Below are positions 37,266-46,512 of a stretch of 64,000 nt of DNA, piece by piece; the stretch's first letter is position 1; every line of letters starts with the position of its first letter. Position numbers and translations under genes: made by a program. Source of the DNA: Cyclobacteriaceae bacterium (GTDB taxonomy: Bacteria > Bacteroidota > Bacteroidia > Cytophagales > Cyclobacteriaceae); assembly GCA_026003355.1 (NCBI GenBank), contig BPHC01000008.1, positions 62,001 through 126,000 of the forward strand. The letters run 5' to 3'. Under the pieces are notes generated by a model. That model had not been told where the DNA came from. It made no database searches and worked only from the letters and a program-made list of their open reading frames with translations.

Positions 37266-38855
37266 ATGGCAGGTAAAAAAGAAACCCCGCGGCAGAAGAT
37301 GATTGGCATGATGTACCTGGTGCTTACTGCGCTCCTGGCGCTGCAAGTAAGCAATGCGGTGCTTGAGAAATTTGCCATCATCAACGGCACGCTGGAGCAA
37401 CTCATAAGGGAAACTTCCGAAAACAACCAGCAACAGCTCGCCAAGATTATTGAAGAAGGCGGTAAAAGTGAGGTTGAAAAAATTAAAAGCGCGGTGGAAC
37501 GGGCCCGCAAGGTTCGTGATTTGACCGCAGCCACGGTGGAAGAAATTGAAAAGCTGAAGAAAAAAATGCTGGAAGTATCGGGATCAGACAAGGTAGATGA
37601 AAAAATTATTAATAACCATGGTTCGCAGGTGGCCACCATGATGATTGACAAAGCCTCACCTTACGGCAAAAACTTTGAGAAAACACTTAACGACTATGTA
37701 AAGGAACTCAATGCCCTTACCGGCCTGAACTTCGGAACACTGGCACGTGCCCCCAAAGACATTAAAGAGTTTGCCAACGATCCCGACCATGTGCGCAAAG
37801 ACTTTTTAACGTTTACTTTTGAGAATACCCCGGTAATTGCCGCGCTGGCATCGGTTACCCAAATTCAATCGGAAGTACTGGAATACGAATCGCAGGCCTT
37901 GCGAAAACTTGCAGAAGAGGCCGGTGCCGCCACAGTACGGTTTGAGTCAATTATTCCGATGGTGCGGCCCAAGTCGGCCATTGTGGCTGCCGGCTCAACC
38001 TACGAGGCCGACATGTTTATTTCGGCCTCCTCAACTGCGCTGAGTCCGGAGTTTTACATGAATGGCAATCCGTTAAATGTGGAGGTCGACCCTGCCACCG
38101 GCATAAAAATGGGCAAGGTAAAATTTACCGCCAAGGGAGGTAACTACGATGCCAAGGGGCAGTCGAAACAATCATTTACAGCCGAAATCAAGCTCAATGA
38201 TCAGGTGTACAAACAAACCATTGAATACATTGTGGCCAAGCCTACCATACGTGTAACCACGGGGGTGGCGCCCACACTGTATATGGGTTGCGGTAACCTG
38301 GTGAATATTGAGGTACCCGCCCTGGGCAACGATTACAACCCTTCGTTCTCGGCCAGCGGAGCAGAAATCATTAAAGGCGACAAAGTAGGGCAGGTAACCA
38401 TCGTACCCAACCAACGCAAGGTTACCGTATCGGTAAACAATGCAGGCACTTTTATAGGCAATGAAGAATTTATGGTAAAACCCGTGCCACGTCCGCGCAT
38501 TATTGCCAAAGACAACAACGGCCGCGACATAGACCTGAAAAACGGCATAAGGGCCGGGGCGGTTGCAGGCCTTAGAATTAATGCCGAAGCCGATGAGAAC
38601 TTCAAGAACGAGGTGCCGAAAGATGCCAATTACCGCATACGCAACATGTCGATAATCCTGGCAAGAGGCACTCAGCGCGTGCAGGAAATGACCGTAAACA
38701 GCGAGTTGGTTGACCTAACTGCCTGGCGGTCGCAGATGCGCCCGGGCGACAGAATTATTGTAGAACCAAAGGCCGTGGTGCGGATGACCTTTAAAGGGAC
38801 GCAGGAACCGGTAACTGTTACCGCAAGCGACCTGATAAATATTCCAGTTCAATAA
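37266..38855 (+). CDS. gldM: Gliding motility protein GldM (PorM)
   Basis: The product is 529 aa. Near the N-terminus, KMIGMMYLVLTALLALQVSNAV is the single transmembrane helix that enters the GldL bundle; its second half carries the conserved VLTALLAL. The rest is a long periplasmic part of four stacked domains, starting with coiled segments (EEGGKSEVEKIKSAVERARK) and continuing with immunoglobulin-like strands (VSVNNAGTFIGNEEFMVKPVP). GldM spans the periplasm and contacts the GldK/GldN ring. The next gene starts three bases after the stop. Confidence 0.95.
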   Translation: MAGKKETPRQKMIGMMYLVLTALLALQVSNAVLEKFAIINGTLEQLIRETSENNQQQLAKIIEEGGKSEVEKIKSAVERARKVRDLTAATVEEIEKLKKKMLEVSGSDKVDEKIINNHGSQVATMMIDKASPYGKNFEKTLNDYVKELNALTGLNFGTLARAPKDIKEFANDPDHVRKDFLTFTFENTPVIAALASVTQIQSEVLEYESQALRKLAEEAGAATVRFESIIPMVRPKSAIVAAGSTYEADMFISASSTALSPEFYMNGNPLNVEVDPATGIKMGKVKFTAKGGNYDAKGQSKQSFTAEIKLNDQVYKQTIEYIVAKPTIRVTTGVAPTLYMGCGNLVNIEVPALGNDYNPSFSASGAEIIKGDKVGQVTIVPNQRKVTVSVNNAGTFIGNEEFMVKPVPRPRIIAKDNNGRDIDLKNGIRAGAVAGLRINAEADENFKNEVPKDANYRIRNMSIILARGTQRVQEMTVNSELVDLTAWRSQMRPGDRIIVEPKAVVRMTFKGTQEPVTVTASDLINIPVQ

Positions 38856-38858
38856 GCT

Positions 38859-39764
38859 ATGAAAAAGATAACCTGTTTTACAGTTGGTTTGGCTTTGTTT
38901 TGCAGTGCGGGTGTTTACGGGCAGGCCGAACTGCCTCAATATAACCCCAACTCCATAAACCCCATACCGCGGTATGAACAATTGTACAAGTTGCGGGTTT
39001 GGCGCAAAATAGATTTGCGCGAAAAGCAGAATAAAGGCTTCTTCTCCAACAACGGAGAAATTACCAAACTTATTATTGATGCGGTGCGTTCAGGCGAAAT
39101 ACCCAATGTGTACAACTCCGACTCCCTTACCAGCGTTATGCCCCGCGACCAGTTCGAGGAGAAGCTGATTATTACCAAGGGGGCAACACTGCCCGCATGG
39201 GATCCGGCCGCCACCTACTACATAGGTGATGCCGTTTCATTTAACGGTAAAAACTATGAATCGGCCATTGACAATAACGTTGGAGTCAATCCGGCTAATC
39301 CGCCACTCGGAGAGTGGGTGCCCTCGCAACAGGGCAAGGACATTACCGTTCTTCCGCGCGATGTGTACATGCTTACGCTTGTGGAAGACGTGATTTTTGA
39401 CCGCCGGAGGTCAAGGCTGTATTACGACATCCAGGCCATCGAAATGCAGGCCTTCGATATGAACACCGGCACGTTCAAATCGCTGGGATGGTTTAAGTAT
39501 AAAGACCTTGAAAAACTGTTCCGCAACAATCCGGCTAAGGCCGTATGGTTTAACCGCCAGAATACAGCCGAGAACAAAAACTTTGCCGATGCCTTTTTGT
39601 TACGACTGTTCCGCGGGGTGATTCATAAAATTGAGAACCCCGATGACGAAACCATTGAGGACACCTACCGCAATAATGGCAGGCCGTACCATGAAAGCGT
39701 GTGGGCAAGAGAGTGGGCCGAGATGATGCTGATGGAAAAGGAACATAACCTCTGGGAATTTTAA
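38859..39764 (+). CDS. gldN: Gliding motility protein GldN (PorN)
   Basis: The product is 301 aa with a signal peptide (KKITCFTVGLALFCSAGVYG). The body has the GldN pattern: RVWRKIDLREKQNKGFFSNN, VYMLTLVEDVIFDRRRSRL, YYDIQAIEMQAFD and a C-terminal MLMEKEHNLWEF. GldN joins GldK in the periplasmic ring. A GldN insertion of about 35 residues (WDPAATYYIGDAVSFNGKNY, residues ~108-150) looks like a carbohydrate-binding-type chitin-binding motif (AW.....Y..GD.V...G..Y), which not all GldN proteins have. The operon ends here with a strong terminator. Confidence 0.94.
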   Translation: MKKITCFTVGLALFCSAGVYGQAELPQYNPNSINPIPRYEQLYKLRVWRKIDLREKQNKGFFSNNGEITKLIIDAVRSGEIPNVYNSDSLTSVMPRDQFEEKLIITKGATLPAWDPAATYYIGDAVSFNGKNYESAIDNNVGVNPANPPLGEWVPSQQGKDITVLPRDVYMLTLVEDVIFDRRRSRLYYDIQAIEMQAFDMNTGTFKSLGWFKYKDLEKLFRNNPAKAVWFNRQNTAENKNFADAFLLRLFRGVIHKIENPDDETIEDTYRNNGRPYHESVWAREWAEMMLMEKEHNLWEF

Positions 39765-39770
39765 AATGAT

Positions 39771-41591
39771 TTAACCCTTGCCGGAAGCTCCCTTCACCGA
39801 AGGGAGCTTTTTTATTTCTTCCAGCAGCAGCGCAGCTCTTTTTTTTCCGATAATTTCGGCTAACCGGCTCTCGCCGGCCTCTGCCATCTGGCTAAGGGTA
39901 GTAAAATTGCGGCGCAGTTTTTCGATGGTTTTTTTGCCTAGGCCGGGTATGCTGTCCAGCACGCCCTCCAGGGCCTTGGCTGTTCGCTTTCTTCGATGAT
40001 GGCTTACGGCAAAACGGTGGGCCTCATCGCGTATTTGCTGAATGAGCTGAAGGGCAACCGATTTTTTATTCAATAATAAGGGATAAGGATCGCCCGGACG
40101 GTACACCTCTTCCAGCCTTTTGGCAATACCAATAAGGGGCAGCCGGGTAAGGTTTAATTCTTCAAGGGCAGCGTACGCACTGGATAACTGCCCCTTGCCT
40201 CCGTCAACGATAATCAGATCGGGCAATTTTTCATTTTCCTGCAACAGACGCTGGTACCTGCGCAATAACACCTCTTTCATGGTGGCAAAATCGTTGGCGC
40301 CCCGCACGGTTTTTATGTTAAAGTGCCTGTAGTTTTTCTTGTCGGGCTTACCGTTTACAAACCTAACCATTGCTGCTACCGCATTACTTCCCTGCAGGTT
40401 GCTGTTGTCGAAACACTCCATAATTACCGGGGGATGCGGCATGGACAGGCTTTGCTGAAGAGCAAGCACACGCGGGTGGGGTTTTAGCCGTGTACCGGCC
40501 CGCAGCAGTTCGCGCTGGTGCTTTAACTCCAGGGCATTTTTCAATGAAAGATTCACCAGCTTCAGCTTGTCGCCTGCCCGTGGCACCGTGTTTTTCAGGG
40601 CTTCGTCAGGCAGGTTTAATGGAATATTTGAAATGACTTCACGGTTGTTGCTTTTTACCTGTTGCCGGAACTCGATGAGCGCCATAAGGGCAACTTCTTC
40701 TGCCGGCTCATCCAGCTGTTTGCGTATTTCCATGGCACGCGAAAAAATAATGGCGCCTTCTTTAACCAGCATATAGTTTACGTAAGCAAAAGGCTGCCCG
40801 TCGGTAACGGTAATTACATCTATATCAGAAAGACTTTTGTTAACCACAACCGATTTGCTCTGGAATTTGTCCAGCAGGTTTATTTTATCTTTATAAAGCT
40901 GGGCTTTTTCGAAGGCCATTGCGGCAGCAGCTGCCTCCATTTCCTGCTGAAAGTATTTTCGCACTGTGCTGAGATTTCCCTTAAGAATTTGCCTTGCCAT
41001 ATCTATATCGCGGTCGTAGTCGGCTTCGCTTTGCAGGCCTGCGCACGGCCCTTTGCAGTTGCCCAGATGATATTCCAGGCAAACCTTGAATTTTCCTGCC
41101 TGGATGTTGACTTGCGTTAGCTGAAGGCTGCAGGTGCGGATGGTGTATAACCTTCTTACCAGATCGAGAACCAGCTTCAGGGCCGACACACCGGAATATG
41201 GCCCGAAATATTCGCCCTGCTCAGGATTGTACTTTCTGGTGTACAATATGCGCGGGAAGGGCTCGCGCGTAACACATAGAAACGGATAGGTTTTGTCGTC
41301 TTTAAGCAGGATATTGTAGCGGGGCTGGTACTCCTTAATGAGATTATTTTCGAGCAGCAGGGCGTCAAATTCTGTGTTCGATACGGTAAATTCTATTCGT
41401 GAGGTTTCTTTAACCAGTTGAAAGGTTTTGCGGTTAAGGTTGCGGCTTTTTCCGAAATAACTGGCTACCCGCTTTTTAAGGTTGCGCGCCTTGCCTACGT
41501 AGAGCAGCTTGCCGACTTTGTCGTAAAATCTGTAAACACCCGGTTGTTCGGGCAACAAACGTACCTGGCCGGCCAGTTCGTCAGTGTTCAT
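39771..41591 (-). CDS. uvrC: Excinuclease ABC subunit UvrC
   Basis: The product is 606 aa. An N-terminal GIY-YIG nuclease domain (PGVYRFYDKVGKLLYVGKAR, residues ~17-37) makes the 3' incision. A UVR motif lies mid-protein (AMAFEKAQLYKDKINLLDKF, ~215), then the RNase H-like endonuclease domain for the 5' incision (MECFDNSNLQGSNAVAAMV, and LIIVDGGKGQLSSA). A helix-hairpin-helix pair closes it (LDSIPGLGKKTIEKLRRNF). It converges with gldN, leaving six bases between the stops. The PBP gene upstream (6 bp gap) is on the same strand, so they may share a transcript. Confidence 0.96.
   Translation of the reverse strand: MNTDELAGQVRLLPEQPGVYRFYDKVGKLLYVGKARNLKKRVASYFGKSRNLNRKTFQLVKETSRIEFTVSNTEFDALLLENNLIKEYQPRYNILLKDDKTYPFLCVTREPFPRILYTRKYNPEQGEYFGPYSGVSALKLVLDLVRRLYTIRTCSLQLTQVNIQAGKFKVCLEYHLGNCKGPCAGLQSEADYDRDIDMARQILKGNLSTVRKYFQQEMEAAAAAMAFEKAQLYKDKINLLDKFQSKSVVVNKSLSDIDVITVTDGQPFAYVNYMLVKEGAIIFSRAMEIRKQLDEPAEEVALMALIEFRQQVKSNNREVISNIPLNLPDEALKNTVPRAGDKLKLVNLSLKNALELKHQRELLRAGTRLKPHPRVLALQQSLSMPHPPVIMECFDNSNLQGSNAVAAMVRFVNGKPDKKNYRHFNIKTVRGANDFATMKEVLLRRYQRLLQENEKLPDLIIVDGGKGQLSSAYAALEELNLTRLPLIGIAKRLEEVYRPGDPYPLLLNKKSVALQLIQQIRDEAHRFAVSHHRRKRTAKALEGVLDSIPGLGKKTIEKLRRNFTTLSQMAEAGESRLAEIIGKKRAALLLEEIKKLPSVKGASGKG
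39785..39815 (+). terminator. Terminator after the gldKLMN operon, inside the uvrC 3' end
   Basis: A perfect ten-base inverted repeat, AAGCTCCCTT (39785-39794) and AAGGGAGCTT (39800-39809), with a five-base loop followed by T-rich sequence. It lies 20 bases after gldN. The hairpin is also coding sequence for the last residues of the convergent uvrC gene. Confidence 0.85.
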
Positions 41592-41597
41592 GTGGTA

Positions 41598-43922
41598 TTA
41601 ATGAAAATCGTCCCACGGTTTTTCCTCTACGTGCAACGTGTCGGAAGGAACCTTGTAACGGTCGCAATCCAGGGTAACATCCAGGCCGGTAATGGGTTGC
41701 CTGAACCGGCCTTTTTTGTATTCGATGGCAGGGTCCAGATAAACCTTGCGCATAAATTTTTCCCATATGGGTCGTGCTGTTCGGCTGCCCTGGCCCATAT
41801 CCCAGCTGCGAAAGTGTATGCTGCGTTCGTCACCGCCTACCCAAACGCCGGTAACCAGATTGTGGGTTACACCCACATACCAGCCATCGGATGCGTTGTT
41901 GGTGGTGCCGGTTTTTCCGCCAATCTCGTTGTCTTCTTTCAGGTCGCGGCCAATACCTCCCGAAGTGCCTCCGCTTTCTTCCACGCCACCCCGCAGCATA
42001 TACACCATTTTGTAAGCGGTTTGCTGACTGATAGCCTCGCGTGTTTTGGGCACAAAGTTTTCTATCACATTTCCGTTTTTGTCTTCAATGCGGGTAATAT
42101 AGTAAGGTTCGGTATAGATGCCCTGATTAACAAAGGTGCAGTAGGCGCCTGTAAGTTCGTAGAGCGATACATCACTCACCCCCAGGCAGAGAGAAGGTAC
42201 AGGATCTAACGGACTTTGTATACCTACCCGGTGGGCAAATTCCACCACGTTTTTTTCGCCAATGCGCTGCAACACCTGTGCAGTTATGGAATTAATGGAT
42301 CGGGCCATGGCCTGACGAAGGTTCATCTTTTCGCCTGAGCCATACTTGCCATCGGAATTCGGCGGGTACCATGTTCCGCCGGGAACCTTGAAGCTGGGAG
42401 ATATATCGTACAACTCGTAACATGGATGATAGCCGTATTCCAAAGCTGCGCCATATACAAAGGGCTTAAAGGTAGAACCGGGCTGCCGTTTGCCCTGACG
42501 TACGTGGTCGTATTTAAAATATTTGTGATTAATGCCGCCCACCCAGGCCCTGATAGCCCCTGAGCCCGCATCTATGGCAATAAGCCCGGTGTGCAGGAAA
42601 CGTTTGTAATAGTTCAATGAGTCCATTGAACTAAACAGGGTGTCGCGCTCACCATTCCAGGTAAAAATGCGCATTGGTTTTTTAAGGTTAAGCAAAATGC
42701 GTACAGAGTCTGAGTTTTCGCCATACCGGGCAACCAGATTTTTGTAGGTATCGGTTTGGCGTATGCGCGTTTGCAAAAAGCCTTTAATCTCCTTAAAATC
42801 ATCATCAATCCACGGGTTACGGCCCCTCCAGTGTTCATCAAATACAGCCTGCAGTTGTTTCATATGTTCTGCAACAGCTTCTTCGGCATAAAGCTGCATG
42901 CGGCTGTCAATAGTAGTGTATATTTTCAGGCCCGACTCCCACAGGTCGTAACCGTGTTCTTTGCACCACTTCATCAGGTCATCGCGTATAACACTGCGAA
43001 AGTAGGGAGCCAGGCCTTCGTTTTGGTTTTGCACCCGGTAATTCAGCTCAATAGGTAGCCGGCTGATTGAGTCGTATGCCGCACGGGTAATGTAATTGTG
43101 CCGGTAAAGCTTGTACAACACTTCATTGCGTTTGCGCAGGGCGTTTTCGGGATTGTACACAGGGTTAAACCGGGTAATGGCCTGCAACATGCCAACCAGC
43201 ACGGCCGATTCCTGAATGTTAAGGCTGTCGGGCGATTTGTTGAAATAGGTTTCGGCAGCTACCTGTATGCCATAGGCGTTGCTTCCAAACTCGGCGGTGT
43301 TCAGGTACAGAGCTATGATTTCTTCTTTGGTAAAGTTTTTTTCGAGATGAAAGGAGATAATCCATTCTTTGGTTTTTTGAATAATGCGCCTCGGGTACCG
43401 GCCCAGGCGCGATAGTTTTCCGTCCAGGTTCAGATCGGGGTTCATGGTGTAAAGGTTTTTGGCCAGCTGTTGTGTTATGGTGCTGCCCCCTCCCTGCGGA
43501 TTAAGCGTTAACAACCCCCACGCTACCCGCAGGTAAGCGATAAAATCCATGCCGGAATGGCGGTAAAACCGGTGATCTTCTGATAACAACAAGGTATTAA
43601 TTAAATCCTTCGAAAGCCTGTCGTAGGTAACCTGGCTGCGGTTATACCGGAAGTAACGGCCAAGCGAAACGCCATCGGCCGATATCAATTCAGATGATAA
43701 ATCGTTCTCAGGATTTTCAATGGCCTTAAGACCTGGCATGCCTCCGTAAAGTCCGAATAAATCAATGCTAACAGAATATATATACAACGGAAAAAGAACA
43801 ATGAATGAGAAAAACAATATCCATACTGCTTTTACCAGGGGCCGGATCCAGGCGTACTCCGTTAACAGGAATTTACGGAGATTCGATTTGATAGACTTGT
43901 GCAAAGAATTCCAGGTACTCAT
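41598..43922 (-). CDS. Penicillin-binding protein 1A (bifunctional class A PBP)
   Basis: The product is 774 aa. A membrane anchor (VWILFFSFIVLFPLYIYSV) is followed by a GT51 glycosyltransferase domain with EDHRFYRHSGMD and GGSTITQQLAKNLY. The transpeptidase domain has the nucleophile in PGSTFKPFVYG (SxxK), SINSITAQ (SxN) and GGKTGTTNNASDG (KTG). It polymerises and cross-links peptidoglycan. The start at 43922 (MSTWNSLHKSIKSNL) overlaps the 3' end of the sprE-like gene by 50 bp; the next in-frame Met lies after the membrane anchor, so the overlap is real or an alternative start codon is used. Confidence 0.95.
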   Translation of the reverse strand: MSTWNSLHKSIKSNLRKFLLTEYAWIRPLVKAVWILFFSFIVLFPLYIYSVSIDLFGLYGGMPGLKAIENPENDLSSELISADGVSLGRYFRYNRSQVTYDRLSKDLINTLLLSEDHRFYRHSGMDFIAYLRVAWGLLTLNPQGGGSTITQQLAKNLYTMNPDLNLDGKLSRLGRYPRRIIQKTKEWIISFHLEKNFTKEEIIALYLNTAEFGSNAYGIQVAAETYFNKSPDSLNIQESAVLVGMLQAITRFNPVYNPENALRKRNEVLYKLYRHNYITRAAYDSISRLPIELNYRVQNQNEGLAPYFRSVIRDDLMKWCKEHGYDLWESGLKIYTTIDSRMQLYAEEAVAEHMKQLQAVFDEHWRGRNPWIDDDFKEIKGFLQTRIRQTDTYKNLVARYGENSDSVRILLNLKKPMRIFTWNGERDTLFSSMDSLNYYKRFLHTGLIAIDAGSGAIRAWVGGINHKYFKYDHVRQGKRQPGSTFKPFVYGAALEYGYHPCYELYDISPSFKVPGGTWYPPNSDGKYGSGEKMNLRQAMARSINSITAQVLQRIGEKNVVEFAHRVGIQSPLDPVPSLCLGVSDVSLYELTGAYCTFVNQGIYTEPYYITRIEDKNGNVIENFVPKTREAISQQTAYKMVYMLRGGVEESGGTSGGIGRDLKEDNEIGGKTGTTNNASDGWYVGVTHNLVTGVWVGGDERSIHFRSWDMGQGSRTARPIWEKFMRKVYLDPAIEYKKGRFRQPITGLDVTLDCDRYKVPSDTLHVEEKPWDDFH

Positions 43923-46425
43923 GCAGTTGCTGCGTGCGATATAAAATATTGAAATTACCTTTTGAGATTACAAAAGTACTGAATTTACCGTTGCTTTGCG
44001 GTAACGGTCCGGTGAGCTTTTCGCCAAACGTGCGGTAATACTCTATGGCTGTGCTGATGCGCGGTAAATCAGAAACCAAAATAAAGGTGGTTTTTTCGTT
44101 AAACTCGGTACGGCTTACCTTAAGTTGCAGGGCGGCAAAGTTGTTTTTGTTGAAGTCGTTTAACATGCGAATAACATTTGCTTCCAGGGCTTCATCGGCC
44201 TGAACCACAGCCACAAAGTAATGGGGTTCTTCAACCTGCCTGGAATAGGACGATTTTTCCGGAGATTTACGGGTTGCTTTGGCGGCCTGCAGCATGCTTT
44301 GAGCCAGTTCGGCCAGTTCGCCAGACTCTCCATTTTCAATAAAATACTGCAACCTGCTCTGGTAGGTTTCTTTGTCGCCCGATTTACCGGTTATGAGAAT
44401 ATCGAGCATACGAAGCCACGGCACAAAGGGCGTTTCTTCCATTTGCAGGGCTTCCTGAATAAGCATGGAGGCGTCTTTAAGTTCATTGAGCTGGTATAGC
44501 TGGTAAGCCCTGCGGTACAGGATTTTTTGTTTTTCCTGAATGCGTTCGGTTTCGGCCAGGTAATCGGGGTTTTGCAGCAACCGGGCAAAGGTTGATTCCG
44601 GATAAGTGGAGACCAGACGCCGGGCATACCCTGAGGCTGAGGCGGTGTCGGTGTCTTTTAAAATCAGGTAAAGTTTATACAGCACCTCGGCTTCGAATGC
44701 AGAAGCCGGAAAACGATGGAGTAAGGTCTGGTAGGTGGTTACGGCATTGGCCATTTCGTTCATGCGGAAGTAATAAATATCGCCCAGCGCAAAAAGCGAT
44801 TCTTCAATGCGTTTTAGCGCCAGCTGTTTCAGCGTATCGGTGTAGGGAATCTGTGCCATAAGATTGCGAAGGGTTTCGTTTACCCTGTCTTCGGCAGAGA
44901 GTTCCCCGGCATTCAATTTATTATCAGAAACGGGTTGTGCTGTAACCACAGGCTGTTCGGGTTGCACGGGGCTGCGTGCACTGGTTTTGCGCCAGTTGTC
45001 TTCCAGGGCTATGCGCCCCCATACCCGCAAAAATTCCGTGCGGCCCGCGGCCAGTGTAGACGGATTGGAGAAATACCAACCGGAAACAGAAGCAACAGTT
45101 TCGGCAGGGAAATCAACAGAAACGGGCTGATCTGTGCTTTTTCGTTTTACCTTCTGCTTTTTGTCCAACGGAACCGGTGGTTCGTGGCTAAGCTTCTCTT
45201 CTACCAGCCTGCGCAGCGATGCGGTATCGAGGCGCGATAATGTAAGAAGGCTGTCGTTTAACTGAATAATTTTGTAATGCTTAACAAACTCACCCAATAT
45301 TTCCTGCCGCTTTTTAATTTCGGCATAGCCGGGTCTTGAGGGGGGCATGGCCCTTGCGGCGCTGTCGTAATAAGCCTGGGCCAGTACAAAGCTTCGAAGG
45401 GAATCGTAGTACAGATGTCCCAGGCGCTGGTAGGCATCGGCATCAATTAAACGATTGTTTCCCTGACGCAGGGCAAGGTTGTAGTACTGAATCGCCTCAC
45501 TCAAATGTCCCTGCTTTTCTTCGAACAGGCCCATTTCATAATAAATTTTGTCTTTAAAGTCACGGTTTTTGGCATCGGTAAGGAGCTTGCGAAATGATTT
45601 ACGGGCCATGGCTATATCGCGGCTCCGGGAAATTTCGGCTACCTGCGTCATATACAGACGGGCGTAAAACTCAATTTCGTAAGCCGGATGTACGCCAATG
45701 GTTTTGCGGTAAAAATTGTAGGCTTCCGACTCAAAGCCCAGGTGCTGATATACCTGCCCCATAATAAAGTAATACCTGCCGGGTTTGTCTTTACGGCTAA
45801 ACAAGGGCTCTACTTCTGACAGGGCCCTTATCATGCCATCGAAGTTGCCGCGCAGCTGGAAGTAATAGGCCTTTTCTAGCAGAAACCTTTTTTTGTTGGC
45901 GCGGTTTAAATTCTCTTTCTGCAGGTAATCAATAACTGCTTCGGCATTGCTGAATTCGCGATGAACGGCATAGGTGCGCAACAGCCAGATCAATGCGGTA
46001 TGCCTCATGTTGGCATCGCGGGTAACCTTAGGGTTGTTGATGTATTTAAAAGTCTGTATGGCATTGCCCCAGTCGAAACTGTACAGGCGGGCCTTACCCA
46101 CCAGCAGGTAGGAATCGTCTGTCCATTTGCTGCCCGGATGCCGCTGTATGGCTATTGAAGCCATCTTTACAGCTTCCTGTATTTGTTTATCGTAAGCTTT
46201 TGCCCTCACCGAATCCATAGACGGAAACAGCCACAGAATGCCGCTGTAGTCGTCCTGGTGGTTTTGCCATAAGGTTTTTTCAATGTTTTTAATTTCCTCG
46301 CGGGCGTAGAAATAGCCGTTGTAGTGGGCGGTAGTATTGTGAAAAACCCGGCCGGTAAGCGTATCGGGCGAGCAACCCAGCAGGGCGGCTATAAAAACAA
46401 AAAAAGCCGGGCTTATCCTAAACAT
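43873..46425 (-). CDS. SprE/PorW-like TPR lipoprotein (gliding / type IX secretion)
   Basis: The product is 850 aa. A lipoprotein signal (FFVFIAALLGC) is followed by RVFHNTTAHYNGYFYAREEI, a pattern I associate with the SprE/PorW family. Many TPR-like repeats follow (HPGSKWTDDSYLLVGKARLY, IYYEMGLFEEKQGHLSEAIQ, YQRLGHLYYDSLRSFVLAQA). The C-terminal region has a long low-complexity middle, then an end domain (YFVAVVQADEALEANVIRML). SprE is required for type IX secretion in Flavobacterium and PorW in Porphyromonas. Location about 4 kb from gldKLMN agrees. It is divergent from the M23 gene, with an 87 bp gap. Confidence 0.85.
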   Translation of the reverse strand: MFRISPAFFVFIAALLGCSPDTLTGRVFHNTTAHYNGYFYAREEIKNIEKTLWQNHQDDYSGILWLFPSMDSVRAKAYDKQIQEAVKMASIAIQRHPGSKWTDDSYLLVGKARLYSFDWGNAIQTFKYINNPKVTRDANMRHTALIWLLRTYAVHREFSNAEAVIDYLQKENLNRANKKRFLLEKAYYFQLRGNFDGMIRALSEVEPLFSRKDKPGRYYFIMGQVYQHLGFESEAYNFYRKTIGVHPAYEIEFYARLYMTQVAEISRSRDIAMARKSFRKLLTDAKNRDFKDKIYYEMGLFEEKQGHLSEAIQYYNLALRQGNNRLIDADAYQRLGHLYYDSLRSFVLAQAYYDSAARAMPPSRPGYAEIKKRQEILGEFVKHYKIIQLNDSLLTLSRLDTASLRRLVEEKLSHEPPVPLDKKQKVKRKSTDQPVSVDFPAETVASVSGWYFSNPSTLAAGRTEFLRVWGRIALEDNWRKTSARSPVQPEQPVVTAQPVSDNKLNAGELSAEDRVNETLRNLMAQIPYTDTLKQLALKRIEESLFALGDIYYFRMNEMANAVTTYQTLLHRFPASAFEAEVLYKLYLILKDTDTASASGYARRLVSTYPESTFARLLQNPDYLAETERIQEKQKILYRRAYQLYQLNELKDASMLIQEALQMEETPFVPWLRMLDILITGKSGDKETYQSRLQYFIENGESGELAELAQSMLQAAKATRKSPEKSSYSRQVEEPHYFVAVVQADEALEANVIRMLNDFNKNNFAALQLKVSRTEFNEKTTFILVSDLPRISTAIEYYRTFGEKLTGPLPQSNGKFSTFVISKGNFNILYRTQQLHEYLEFFAQVYQIESP

Positions 46426-46487
46426 GGTTATCTGCGCCTAAGAAACGCAAAAAAAGCCTTTTTCATATTCATTTCGGCAGGAATATC

Positions 46488-46495
46488 TACCTTTG
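46488..46495 (+). promoter_or_regulatory. Putative -7 promoter box for the M23 gene at 46513
   Basis: TACCTTTG (TAnnTTTG) lies 18 bases before the TTG at 46513. It falls inside the longer open frame that starts at 46324, which supports the shorter protein. Confidence 0.55.
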
Positions 46496-46512
46496 CCTGT
46501 TACTTCGGTGCC

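Noticed and set aside
46324-46512. Longer N-terminus for the M23 peptidase
   Set aside because: It overlaps the start of the divergent sprE-like gene and contains the TACCTTTG promoter box; the sequence looks like a chance open frame.
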